Positions 45,714-57,422 of a stretch of 64,000 nt of DNA are shown one piece after another (positions within the stretch are counted from its first letter, which is position 1; each line of letters begins with the position of its first letter). The DNA comes from Symmetrospora coprosmae. Its lineage: Eukaryota; Basidiomycota; Cystobasidiomycetes; Symmetrosporaceae. The notes under the pieces were generated by a model that worked only from the letters and a program-made list of their open reading frames with translations, had not been told where the DNA came from and made no database searches. The position numbers and the translations under genes were made by a program. The stretch is from the NCBI GenBank assembly GCA_008802785.1, contig VUYT01000002.1, positions 62,001-126,000 of the forward strand, written 5' to 3'.

Positions 45714-47303
45714 CTATACAGGCCGCTTGTAGTCCATTCTCTCGACACGATCCCACACAGCCCGAGCGACGCGATCTTGCGCTTGCCGCGGTGTCTCCTC
45801 GTCTGTGCCTGAACATGGACGGATGGCGAGGTATAGCCGCCCTCCGAGGTCCGCTTCCGGTAGCTGCGCACCTGGCGCGTCTTGGAAGCCGTCTGGGAGC
45901 TGGGCAGGATAGACCATGCCGCCCGCTTCGCTCAAGATGCAGGTCCCTGCTCTACACAAGTCAACATGCGAGGACGGTCAGCTTCTCGACGATAGCACGA
46001 AAAGGTCTTTGCATCGCAAGTGCACCCACGCAATGTCCCATTCCCAGCACCCGGCCTCCCAGAAAATGTCAATTGCGCCCGTGGCGACGTAGGCCATGTC
46101 GAGCGCTGCGGAGCCGAGCGACCGGATACCGTGCACCATGCCGCCTTTCCCCTGCCTCCCGCCGATCTCGCATGCCATGTTCCAGATCGATTTGACCTTC
46201 TTTGTCAGGTTGCTGTCTGGGCGGTCGCGCCGGTCTTTGCCCCATTCCGCGGCGAAGAGGCAGCCTTTTGGCGCCTCGGGACTGAGGGGCGCTATTGGGC
46301 GGAGGAGCGGGAGCGGCGCGGCGTACTGCGTCGGCGCGCAGGTGGACCGCCCTTTCCGGTACGCTGGATCCACGAGGTCCGGGAAGGAGGACGGGTCCAC
46401 GGGCGTGAGGAACGCGCCGAACCCCGTGGCGGCGGAGTACAGGGTTCCGTTCTGCGCGTCGAGCGGGTGAGACGAGACGCCAGAGGTGAAGGGCGCGTAG
46501 ATGACGCCGACGACTGGCTTCTTGTCGACGACGAGGGCGATGGAAATGGCAAACTGCGAGAAGAGGTGGAGATAGTTGACGGTGCCGCTATGAGCGGTTG
46601 GTGGGTCGAGCCTGTCAGCGTGTGATTCTCGACAGCCTCTGCACACTGCAGGCAACGCACTCGAGCGGGTCGATGATCCAGGTTGGTGCCTATCAGCAGG
46701 TCCGGAGGCGTTCATGTCAGCTAATCCGGATCGCGCCGCGCCCGGACTATAAGAACCGTGCGGCAGCTCACATCCGTCAAGAGGAAGCGCTTCTCCTGCC
46801 CTGCAGAATAGCTCTCCTCGCCTATGATTCTGCGGCGGCAAGGTATGAAATGGATGCCGATGGCCCGCTTTCGACAGCTTAGCACGGTTCTCGCCTGGGC
46901 GCTTGAAGGACACGAAGCTGCCAGCACTTACTTATGTGATGGATACCGTTCCTCGATGGCCTCGCTAATCAGGCGCTCGCACTGCCATGATCCCGTAACG
47001 CTCCGGGAGTCAGCGTCCGCTATCTATCTGCGCGGCGCCCATCGCGACTTAGACGCCGCCAAAAGCGGCAGGCCCCACCTCAATGTCGGCGGCAGTGACT
47101 ATGTCGACAGAAGACATCTTTATCGCTGCGCTCAGCTCGGCAGGGCGGTCGCCTGTGAGACCGGAGCGGCTTGCTGCCTCATGGCGGAGGTAGCTCCCCG
47201 CTTTCAGACCGAGCGAGACGGCAAAGTCGTGCAGCTCCAGGAGGTCGAGCGGGCTTGTGGAGCTCCCGTTTCCAGGCGCCGTGTCTGGAGGTGCGCTTGC
47301 CAT
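45714..47303 (-). CDS. Inositol-monophosphatase-like protein of the QutG/qa-x type
   Basis: The exons begin MASAPPDTAPGNGSSTSPLD and LLELHDFAVSLGLKAGSYLR. The metal-site motifs of the IMPase fold follow: VDIVTAADIE, KIIGEESYS, PTWIIDPLDGTVNYLHLFSQ, and WEWDIAAGTCILSEAGG at the last junction. These match the GEES, WIxDPxDGTxN and WDxAAG signatures that bind Mg2+ and phosphate, so a working phosphatase is likely. Ascomycete quinate clusters carry a homologue (QutG, qa-x) whose substrate has never been settled. This gene is convergent with the dehydrogenase, only 138 bp separating the stops. I chose the ATG at 47303. An in-frame ATG at 47468 would add 55 residues with no family match. Confidence 0.9.
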
Positions 47304-48290
47304 TGCCCCAGTGGAACGTATTGCAGTGAGACAAGCGAGAGAGGGGGAGGAGAAGAGCGTCATGGCTGCGAGTGGCAACCGCCTCTCCAGGAACACGGCG
47401 GGCCGGCAACCACCGAGCGACAAGCTCTGTGACGAGACACAGGTTCGTGTATTTGCAGCCTGTAGCACTCCAATCTATAGCATGCTGCTCCACTCGTTGA
47501 TCTCCCAGTCTGCCCGGGAAGCCGCTCTCGCCAGCGACTACTTAAGCTGCGCGACTCCTCGGACGCGGCTTGCCTCTGGTTCGGCACGCAAAAAGTAGCT
47601 TCAGCTACTTGAACGGATCATTCAAAAAGCACACCGAGGGAGCCATCCTTTCAGCGAGGGAGCGTGCAGGATGCAGAAAGAAGGACAAGTGACGGCCACA
47701 CGGCAGAGGTGTCGCGCCTGTCCCCGGGTGCTGCTGCTGAGCGGGGCTGGGTCGATGGAGGACGAGGAGGGAGGGAGCCGTGGAGTTTTTCGCGTCCCTC
47801 CCCCCCTCTGTCCACCTCCTCTTCTTCGCTGAGCAGCAAGTCCAGGCGCAGCGCGACGTATCAAAGCTTCTCCGTGCTGGCCCCACTCTGCCTCTCCGGA
47901 CGCGTCCAGCCGCTGCATACACCTTGACAGCATGGCGCTGCCGTGCTGGGATGCCTTTTGCTCTACTTCCCTCAGTGCCGTATTTGGTTCGGAGAGCGAA
48001 CAGCGAACAGAGCTTGGGTGGGATGGATGCTCTCCACGTCCTCGACCTTCACACGTTTATACGGGAGGGGAAACAATGGGATCACGTCCCAATGCTCTGT
48101 CTGTCATTTCCTCAGACCGTCTCTGCTCTGCTGTTGTATCCTGAAATGCCGTGCCTGCCTGCCTGCCCTGCCCCGACCTGACCTGCCTTTCCGGCTCTGT
48201 CTCGTCGCAGCACGCTCAATCCACTACGTATATACTGACAGTCCAAACACAGCAACATAGCACATAGAAGCAGGCGCGCACTCCAATGTC
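47304..48290. other. Intergenic, right border of the quinate cluster
   Basis: This 987-bp stretch lies between divergent genes (QutG-like and Spp1-like). It contains CT-rich tracts and no frame with a recognisable product. It should hold both promoters. Confidence 0.55.
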
Positions 48291-51200
48291 ATGACTGCAG
48301 CGGACGAGTCCACGGCTTCGATGGCCCTCGACGGTGGTACGCGTGACGAGGGGTTCCCCCGCGAAGGGGTGAAGATGGAGATGGAGATGGAGGACGCACG
48401 CAAAGAAGGGCAGCTGACAGAGGAGAGCGTCGTAGAAGAGGGCGGCAGCGACAGCGAGCGAGCACGCAAGCGGCAGAAGTCGGACGAGGGGAAGAGCCAC
48501 GGCGAGGGGGACGAGGTCACGTCTTCTCGAGGGGACAGAGAACACCACCACGCACAGCAGCAACAACGACAGCAGCAAGTAGTCAGCCAGTCTGAACAGG
48601 AGCCAGACACGACTGTGCACGAGATGCCGGCTTCGTCACCGGCCAGAGGGCTCCACGACGGCCAGGACCCCACCGCCGCACCCAATCTGCCGCCGCACTC
48701 GCCCGAGCAGCACGCGCACCACCAAGAACAAGGCGCTGTAGAGCAGCAGCAGCAGCGGCGGCAGGAGGAGGAGCAGGAGCCCGAGCAAGCGAGCAGCGGC
48801 AAGAAGCGCAAAAAGTCCAACTTCTACGTCCCGACGCGGGAGCTCTCCAATCTCTTCGACTCGGGTGTCGAGCTCACGTCGTCGCGGTCGGCAGCTCGTG
48901 CAATCGCCGCTTCCATGAATGCGGACGTACACGGCAGCGGCGCGGGCTCGCCTCCATCAATCAGTGCAGCAGGGAGCAGCGCATCGCCGCTCACGCTCGG
49001 GAGGCAGGCGGCGCTCAACGCTGCCAAAACCCTCAAGGCAATTGTGGCGCCCGAGACGAAGGAAGGGACTGCTCAGCTGCGCAAGGAGCGCGAAGCCCTC
49101 GTCAGCAGCGGTGCAGCGCAGACCGATATCGATGCGTGGGATCTCGCTCATCCCGGCATAAAGCCAGCGCCCAAGAAATCGTCTGCGGGCGGTAGCAGCA
49201 AGGTCGGCAGGACCGCCACCGCGTCTTCCGCCAACACGGGAGGCACAGCCGCAAAAGCCACGTCGAAGAAGGCAGCGAAAGGCACGTCGGCATCGTCGGC
49301 AGCGTCGCCAATATGGCAGGGAGCCCCTCTCCCTCCGCTCCCGCCTTCTGCCAATCTGGGTACAAAAGCCAGCAAACCCACAAGCAAGAAAGCTGGCGGC
49401 TTTGCATCACCCGCGCCCGAGGGTGCACTTGACACGTCGAAGACTGACAGCAAAGCCGCCGGTGGGAAGGGCACAACCAAGAAATCCGGCGCGGCAGCGG
49501 GCAAGGCCAAGAAAGCGACTGCTCCGGCCGCAGTGCAGTCACCGCCACTTTCGCCTGCAGCTGCCCTCGCTTCGGCCGTCCTGTCCGCTCCCCTACCCTG
49601 GCAGCCCACCGCGTGGCCTCCTCCTCCGAAGGGAACAGCCTCGCCCTCGGCGGCGCCCGCATCGATGCCGACCCCGAGCGCACCGCCCGCCGTGTCTCCC
49701 ACAGTCAAGCGCGAAGACTTCCAGCTGCCGGCAGGCAGCAGCCAGGACGGCTTCATTCCGTACGTCATCAAACCAAAGTCCAAGAATCCAACCGCAGCGG
49801 CTGTGGCGGCGCGCGAGGAGAAGCGCAAGCTGGACAGTGGAGCGAGCGCAGCGGGGCCCAGCGGCAGCAGTAGTGGGATCAAGCAGCAGACGACAAGGAA
49901 GGGCAAGGGTAGTACAGCAGGAGCTGCCAGAGCAAAAGCTTCTACCGCTGTCGCAACGGAAGCTGGAGGTTCGGGTCGTGCATCTCCCGTACCGAGCATT
50001 ACGTTGACAGATGCGAGTGCTCCTCGAGAAGCTGAAAAGTCGAGAACAGCCGCTGCGCAGACTGTACAACAGGTCGAGCCAGAAGAAGAGGTCGACGATC
50101 GGCTGTATTGCATTGTAAGTCGTGCAAATGGGCGATTCCGCTTCACGCTTCTCGGTTTCGGCTGCCCGGCCATATAGTAGGGTGTTCGCTAGCTGATCCT
50201 GCCATGGACTCACACCAGTGCCGCCAACTCTACGATGTGGAACGGATGATGATGGGCTGCGATAAGTAGGTGACATTCCTGCGCCGGTATCCTGGCGTTT
50301 GCGAACGCTCACATCGTCTCGGCTCGATCTTCAGTTGTGACAACTGGTACCACCCAGAATGTCTCGGCATTGATGAAAATTCCGTCGCTCTCGTCGACAT
50401 TTTCATCTGTCCAGCGTGCGAGCCACGTGAGTACTCGAGTACACGCGCCGTGTGAAGGCCGGGTCCGCCAGACTGAGGTTCATCGAATGTGCCTCGCAAC
50501 ACAGTCACCACGAAGCGGACTTCATACAGTCCCAAGTGCGGTCGAGACGAATGTCATCTGCCAGTGCTCAAGCTCAGCAGGTACTGCAGCGACTGGTGTG
50601 GCATCAGCGTGGCGGCAGAGCGACTCGAGGCCAAGCAGCAGGAAGCTGAGACGAACCAGCGCAAGATTGACCTCGAGCTGCTGTGGGAGGCGGTCAGCGG
50701 CCTGGCGAAGAGCGAAGCGACCGTCAGCGTGTACCCTGCCGCGACAGACAGTGATGCGTCCCACGACAATATGGCAGACGGGCAGATTGACCGAGTGAAT
50801 GGCGAGATCCTTGAAGAAGTCGGGGTTGAAGCTGCTCAGGGGCGGATGCAAGCGAAGGTCCAGGCTGAGCGAGCGTCCGCCGCGTACGAAAAGCTCTCGG
50901 CGCAGAAGCGACCGCTGGAAGCAGCGCGGGAGATTGTGTCTGCCCGGCTCCGATACCTCGACGTCTGCATCTCGCGCTGCGAGCGACTGGCCGCTGCCTA
51001 CCTCGCGAGCAACCCGACGCCGACTATCAAGCCGAAGAAGTCCAAGATTGCAGGCGGGCAGCCGGGCGGAGCGCTCTACGACGCGCCGTGCGGCTTTGAC
51101 ATCCGCCTCATCTGGGACAGTGGCGACTTTGCGACGTGGCTTGAGACGGATGGCGGGAGACGGCTCATGCAGGGAGACGCGCAGGAGCATGCCATGGACG

Positions 51201-51625
51201 ATGGCAGGGCAGATGAGACAGAGCTCGAAGTGGAGGACGGGATCGTGTGCATGCAGACGAGGAAGAAGTGCGATCGGCACTCCGGATGGCAGAAAACGCG
51301 CGAGGCCGACTATGAGGTGGAAAAGACTGTTCTCGTGAGTGCCTCTCTCATTCTCGTTGCTGGTCAGGCGCGCCCGTGTTGCGGATTGACCGACAGCGCA
51401 CCCGACATTGCGGACTTGCGCCCGCAGACGCGTCGACTGGAAGCTCTAGAAGACGACGAGCGCACCTTGCGGCAACGCATGGATGAAGCACGAGAGCATG
51501 CGCACTGGCGAAAGGATGATCAGATTGGGATAATGCCGACGAATGGCGACAGGGACGCGGACATGGAGGTGGACGAGTCTGTGGTGGCCGACGGGATCTA
51601 TGCCCCGATTGTCGAGGTCATATAG
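48291..51625 (+). CDS. Spp1/CFP1-like PHD-finger subunit of Set1 (COMPASS)
   Basis: Exon 1 (48291-50114) encodes about 608 disordered residues rich in Ala, Lys and Ser, ending DDRLYCI. It splices to a PHD finger: CRQLYDVERMMMGCDN, CDNWYHPECLGID, IFICPACEP, with the Cys4-His-Cys3 ligands in order. A second Cys-rich module follows (YSPKCGRDECHLPVLKLSRY, then CSDWCGISVAAERLE), as in Spp1 and CFP1. A helical region (EAAREIVSARLRYLDVCISR) and CGFDIRLIWDSGDF lead to a C-terminal Cys-containing segment. Spp1 reads H3K4me3 through its PHD finger and belongs to the Set1 methyltransferase complex; it also links chromatin loops to meiotic break sites. Yeast Spp1 is about 350 residues, so the long N-terminal extension is unusual. 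The PHD is split by an intron inside the first zinc site (joint GCD to NCD). Confidence 0.9.
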
Positions 51626-52094
51626 ACCTGCAATGTCAGTAGGGACGGGACCACAGCAACAGCCATAGTAGCGAGGTGCCCATTGGGACGACCGACGCTG
51701 TCGCCTCCCGGTTCACCGCGAGCAAGATCGAGATGTTTGGAGGAGATTGGCTGGATGACAGAGTAGGCTCAGATTGTTGTTGATACTGATGCTCGTGCGT
51801 GAGGAGAGTCAACCATTGCATTGCCCATGCTCCGATACGCGTCCTTGCCGTCGGGAACTCCCGGGTTCACAAGTGAGCTCCCCGGGAAGCGGAGTCGTGA
51901 CAGCTTGAAATTTAGAAGGCAGCAGCAGCGAGCTTGGAGACCGATTCGCAAAAGCCACAGAGGAGTAGCAAGCGAGACAGGCCATCGAGCACCAGTCCAC
52001 TCTTGTCAGTCTACAACAATCCACCAGGCCTCTCTGTTCTCTCCAAGCTCCGAAGGGAAGAGCCCGGCCAGTCTCGTCCAGCTTCAGCGGCGTC
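51626..52094. other. Intergenic
   Basis: This 469-bp stretch lies between two same-strand genes (Spp1-like and Clu1-like). No gene seen. Confidence 0.6.
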
Positions 52095-55000
52095 ATGGCC
52101 ACCGATGAGGAGCACCAGCCAGTGCAGGAGGAGCAGCAGCAACAGCACGAGCATGAGCACGATGGCGCAGAGTTCTGCGAGCAGCACCGTAAGGTTGCCA
52201 TGCATCGGCATCCGTACGCTTGTTCGTCGCCAGGCTGATTTCTCCTTCCTGCGATTGCTCCCCCTCCCTCCCAGAAGCCGTCTTCGATCTAACCGTGCTC
52301 GTCCCCAAAGCTCGCTTCGGCTCGGCTGGACTGACAACCACCACCAGCGGCAACAGCAGCAGCGAGGACAGCCTCGACAGCTACATCCCCCTCTTCATCC
52401 CTGCCGGCGGGGCGGACCTCCTGCGCGACCTCAAGCAGACAGTTGCCGAGAGCACCGAGGGCTTCTGGATCGGTGCATTCAGCTTCCAGCGCGTCCTGCT
52501 CAAGGAGGAGCAGCAGCCAGAGGACGCGGAGAACGGCGAAGGTGTTCCTGCGGACCCGAAAATCACCTTCGATGGGAAGCCGTCCGAGACGCTGTCGGAT
52601 CACACCGACCTCGCCAAAGCTTTCGCGGACGAGATCTACAGGAAGCCAGAGGTTCGGAGGGTGCTCAAGGTGGTCGAGGGTAAGTCATCCTGCCCCGCCG
52701 CCTATGTCTGGCGGCCGAGCGCGTCTAATACTTGCTTCTCCAGCCCTGTATACCGACCTGGACGTGCGGAATCACGTAATCAGGCTGCGCGATGCCTCGC
52801 TCGGCTATAACGTGGCGCTCCAGTCGAAGCGCCTCTACCAGCCGCCTCCTTATGACCCCAACGCCCTTGTCGTCGACGGCGGCCTTAGCATCTTCTCATC
52901 GCTGAGGGGCCCTGTGGAGGACGATGCCGACGAGCAAGCCGCTCGAGCCGCTGAGCAAGGTGGGCGGCCTGCAGTCCTTATACGGCTGGAGATAAATACG
53001 TTGCTGACCATATGTGTCCGACTGGCCGCATCTCCTTAGAGCCGCAAGTGACCGGGCATACCGACGCCAACACTGGAACCGTGTCTGGAAAGAAGGGCAA
53101 AGGCAAGGGTAAAGGCAAGCCTGCGGCGCCTGCACCCGCCCAGCCATCGACACCAATCCCAAAGCCGGCACCGTCAGCTCCCGTAGACGACTCCTCTACC
53201 GGCGCCTGGCTGAGCGAGTCTGGCCACGCGCTTGATGTGCACCTTGCGCGACGCAACTATCTTCCCGCTTCATCGCTTCCTCCGCCCGCATACAAGACAC
53301 TCCAGGTCTCGGTATACAACCCTCCACCGCATCACCTCCGCATGCGAGGCCACTTCCTCTACCTGAATGCCACTACCCTTGAGGGCGAAAGCCTGCACAT
53401 CACCGCTTGTCAGCAAGGATTCTACGTCAACAAGTCCGACAACCACAGCTTCGACCCGTCTCCACGGACGGCAGCCAAGGCAAACGCAAAGATCGCACAG
53501 AACTACCACTCGCTCTTCGCACTTCTCGCAGCGGTCTCTCCGCAATTCTCCAGCAGGACGGAGCAGCTCATGAACGGCAGCTTGCATACATCGCCCGATA
53601 TTTTCGCCTCGATTGCAGTGACCAACTGCCCGCCATCAGCGCCATGGCTTGTAGAGCCCGAGCAAGTCGTACCAGACAGCTCGCGCTCGCAGCTGAGCTA
53701 CCTCTTGACCGGATCCACAGGATGGGACACGATGCCCGTCGCAAGGGACTGGAACGAGGAATGCACGGCGATGCGGGAGCTGCCCAAGTCGACCAATGAC
53801 GAGCGGCTCGTGCGAGACCGCTTCGCTGCTCGCCTGTCGGCCGAGTTCCAGACGGCGGCCGCTCGCGGCGTGCAGGTGATCGCTAGAGGCGATGTTGCAC
53901 CGCTCAATGCCATGGAGAGCATCGACTCGCGCTCGTACCTGTTCCACAACATCCTCTTCACGCAAGCACAGGACAGCATCGACCTGCTCAAGCATGCTGG
54001 AGGAGACGAGGCCGCGCGCGTATCGGCGGCCAAGGATCTGCGAGCCGCCACTCTCGTCTGCAACGCCGATATTCCCAGCGTGCACACGATTGCCACGGCC
54101 GTTATCGACTACGCTGGCGAGCGCTGGGTGGCTCAGGCCATCCCGCCTGGCATCTTCAACCGCGCACCGCCAGAGATTGCGCCGCCTGAGGGAGGAGCGG
54201 CGGCAGAGGAAGCGAAGGACGAGAAGAAGCCGGCGGAGCCAATCCAGACTGGTCTGCGAGCCGTTTACGGGCCGAGGGACACCGATAAGCCAGCAGATGG
54301 CTACGTTGCAGACGAAAGCTTTGCCCCTCTTGCAAAGCAGATTGCGCAGAACTTCCACCTTGCAAAACACACTGTGACGGATACCAAGGATCGGAAGACT
54401 GAGCTTTGGACACCGGCAGACATGCATGGTGTCCAGGCTGCCGACGGGCGGTCATACGTCATTGACCTTTGTAAGTCATCGGTGGAGATGAGGCACTGCT
54501 TGGACCGCAGCTGATATCGTGTTCTGCTAGTCCGTCTATTCCCCGTTGATGTCAACTTCCTCGAGCAGAATATGGAGGGAAAGATCTTCAGCGAAGGCGA
54601 GTCCACAGATGCCTCGACAGAGGAGGTCTACCCGCACCGGATGGTTCTGCTGCGGCCCGAGCTTGTCGAGTCATACCACGCCATCAAGACTCGGGAATGG
54701 ATTGAAGAGCAAGTGAAGGAGAAGTCTGCACAGGAAAAGCCGGTTGCAAAGGCATCATCCGGCGAAGATGCGAAGGCCATCACTGGTGAAGAGGCAGACA
54801 AGTCGCTGGAGGGGTCGGACGAGTTCGTCAAGGTCGATGGCGAGGATGCTACCCCTGAAATCCAGGCCAAGGCCGAGACTGCGGGCGAGGAGACGAAGCA
54901 GCCACAGGAGAACGAGCAGACCATCATCGATGTCGGCAATTTCAAGCTCGCGTTCAACCCGGACGCATTCGTCGACCGGGCGGACCTCCCCCTTCACTCC

Positions 55001-57094
55001 GCAGCTCTCGCCAAGCCCGACGAGGAGGAAGCCTCCACTAAGGCTGTGCGGGACGCTTCAACATTCTTGAGAGAGACTGTTATTCCCTCGCTTCTTCGCG
55101 AGATCCTTGCAGACGAGATCATCCCTCTCGACAGCTCGCACCTCTCGCAGCTCCTGCACCGAAAGGGCATCAACGTCCGCTACCTCGGTCTCATTGCAGA
55201 AGAGACCAAGAAGCTTCCTGCCAACTCGGAGAAGTCGTCAGATGACATCAAGCAGGAGGCTCTCGCCTTCCTTGCCAAATTCCGGGAGAGCTTGGTGCGC
55301 GACATGGTCGTCCGTGCCAGCAAGCACGTCCTTCGCCGCCTTATCGCCGGAAGTCGGAACGTAGAGCTTGCCGAGATTGTTTCACACTTCCTCAACTGCC
55401 TTCTCGGCTCGGAGGTCAGCGCCTCGCCTGCAGCTCTCGACTCGACCTCGTCCCAGGCGTCCTGGACCAAGATCAGCCCGCAGTCTCTGAAGGATGACAT
55501 CCTTGCTGAAGCTGCGAAGCGCTTCCGATACGCCATCTCGCCGGACTACTTTGGGTCAAGCTTCCCACGCCCGCAGATCCTGCGCGAGCTATGCATCAAC
55601 ACCGGACTGCAGCTCGCTCTGCGAAAATATCAGTTCGAACGGATGGCCACTCCTCAGTTGAACGGAGCGCACCACGAAGATGAGAGCAAGCAGAAGAGTA
55701 GCGGTAAAAAGCAGAAGAAGGATGCCGCGCCCTCGACACCGCCGACACAGCGGACGACTACCTTCGTCCCGGAAGACATCGTCAACGTCTACCCCGTTGC
55801 GAAGAAGGTGGCGACAAGGGTGAGTCGGTAGTCCAGGCGGAGACGCGCCCAGACGTATATGCTGACCGCCCTGGCAACGTTTCTTAGAGCGCTCTCACCG
55901 AGGAGCTCTTTGAGCGCGGTCAGGTGCTATACATCCGCGGCTCGCCCGAACACGGCGAGGCCTTTGTTGCGGACGCCCTGAACTTCTACGAGCAGATCTT
56001 TGGATCTGTGCATCCCGAGCTTGCTGAAGCTTACCGCACGCTGGCGAACCTCTACCATCGTTTGGCCCAGCCTCTTGTCAGGCGGATCCAGCTGTACGAG
56101 TCATTGGGCGCTATCCCACGGGAAGAAGATCGTGCTCGCGCACGGCGCGAGACTGGCTTTGAGAACGAGGAAGCAGTCGCGCAGGCCAAGCAGCAGCACG
56201 AGGCGTACCTCTACCAGGCGGCTCGCTTTACCCGGCAGGCTGTCATCATCTCGGAGCGTACGACAGGACTCGACTCGCCAGAGACGCTCCAGTGCTACAC
56301 CGATCTCGCCATCTTTGAGCACTCTGTCGGCAACATCGAGCTGGCTATGCGCCTGCTGAGACATGCCGTCGGTCTCGGCACTGCCACGTACGGCGAGAAC
56401 CACCCAGAGAAGGCCAAGGCCGCTGTAAGTGTAACGCCTTCTACTCATCAATTGGGCTTGAGCTGAATGTCTGACCTTTGTCCCGCAGTATTTTGCCGCG
56501 ACCATGATGAAGAGCGCACAGCCGACCTCGCACGCTGCAGCGATCCCCTTCTACAAATCTGCGCAGGAGCTGTCAGCCAAGGCGTACGGACCCAATTCGC
56601 TCGTCAGCGGTAATTCGGCATACCAGCTCGCACAGTGCTACATTGTCGACGGGCAGCTCGCAAAGTCGGTGCCGTACATTGCGGAAGCCCTGCGGATCTT
56701 CGAGACGCGCACTGGCAAGGAGAGCGAGAATGCGCGTGAGGCGAGTCAGCTCTTGATGGCAGTCAAGCAGGCTATTGCTCAGCGGGAGCAGGGCGAGCTC
56801 GACAAGGTGCAAAAGCTCGCAAAGCGGATCGGCAGCGATCCTGCTCGTGCTAAAGAGCTCATGAACAAGATTCAGGGCCGCAACGGTGCTGGTGGCGGAT
56901 CTGCCGGCAAGAAGGCTGTTCGCAAGGAGGTCGAGGACGCCGAGAAGAGTGCGGCGGCAGCTGCAGCTTCCGGTGACACAACAGGAAGCAAGGGTCACCT
57001 CGACGTTGATGAGCTCGTCAACTTCATCACCGGTGCGCAAGGGCAGTCCAAGGGCAAGGGTACCGGCAAGAAGGCTGGTGCAGGGAAACGATGA
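52095..57094 (+). CDS. CLU1: Clustered mitochondria protein (Clu1/CLUH)
   Basis: Eight exons join in phase from MATDEEHQPVQEEQQQ to the stop at 57092-57094; the product is well over 1,300 residues. The ubiquitin-like N-terminal region (AVFDLTVLVP) and GSKEN-like repeat area (LYTDLDVRNHVIRLRDASLG) are followed by the CLU domain (WNEECTAMRELPKSTNDERL, RDRFAARLSAEFQTAAARGV, SRSYLFHNILFTQA). The eIF3-p135 region (DLFRLFPVDVNFLEQN) comes next. C-terminal TPR repeats complete it (EELFERGQVLYIRG, HPELAEAYRTLANLYHRLAQ, LDSPETLQCYTDLAIFEHSV, NSAYQLAQCYIVDGQLAKSV). Clu1 and CLUH bind mRNAs for mitochondrial proteins and keep mitochondria distributed. A Gly/Lys tail follows the TPRs. All exon joints are in phase and nothing is broken. 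Confidence 0.95.
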
Positions 57095-57422
57095 GAGCCA
57101 TCCCGTGCTATACAGTGGTAGGGCAGGGGAGACAGCCCACACAGGAGGACATCGCTAGGTAGCAAAGCAGCTGTACAGGACTTGCAGGAATGGCAAGCAG
57201 CCAAAAGATCCGAGTCGTTGCACCGCAAAAGTAGAAACCAGAATCAGAATACACATCCCCACTCAAGACCGACTATCATATGCTAGACAGCGCCCCCCTT
57301 TCGTTATATCTTGCAAATGCAGCAGCTCGTTCGCAACTCCTCTCGTCAGGCACCCTAGGTGTCCTGTTCGACTTGCTTCTTCTTCCCTTCCACCGTCACA
57401 ACTGCTCTCGGGCACGCACGCA
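57095..57422. other. Intergenic
   Basis: This 328-bp stretch lies between Clu1 and the RNA polymerase III subunit gene on the same strand. No gene seen. Confidence 0.6.
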
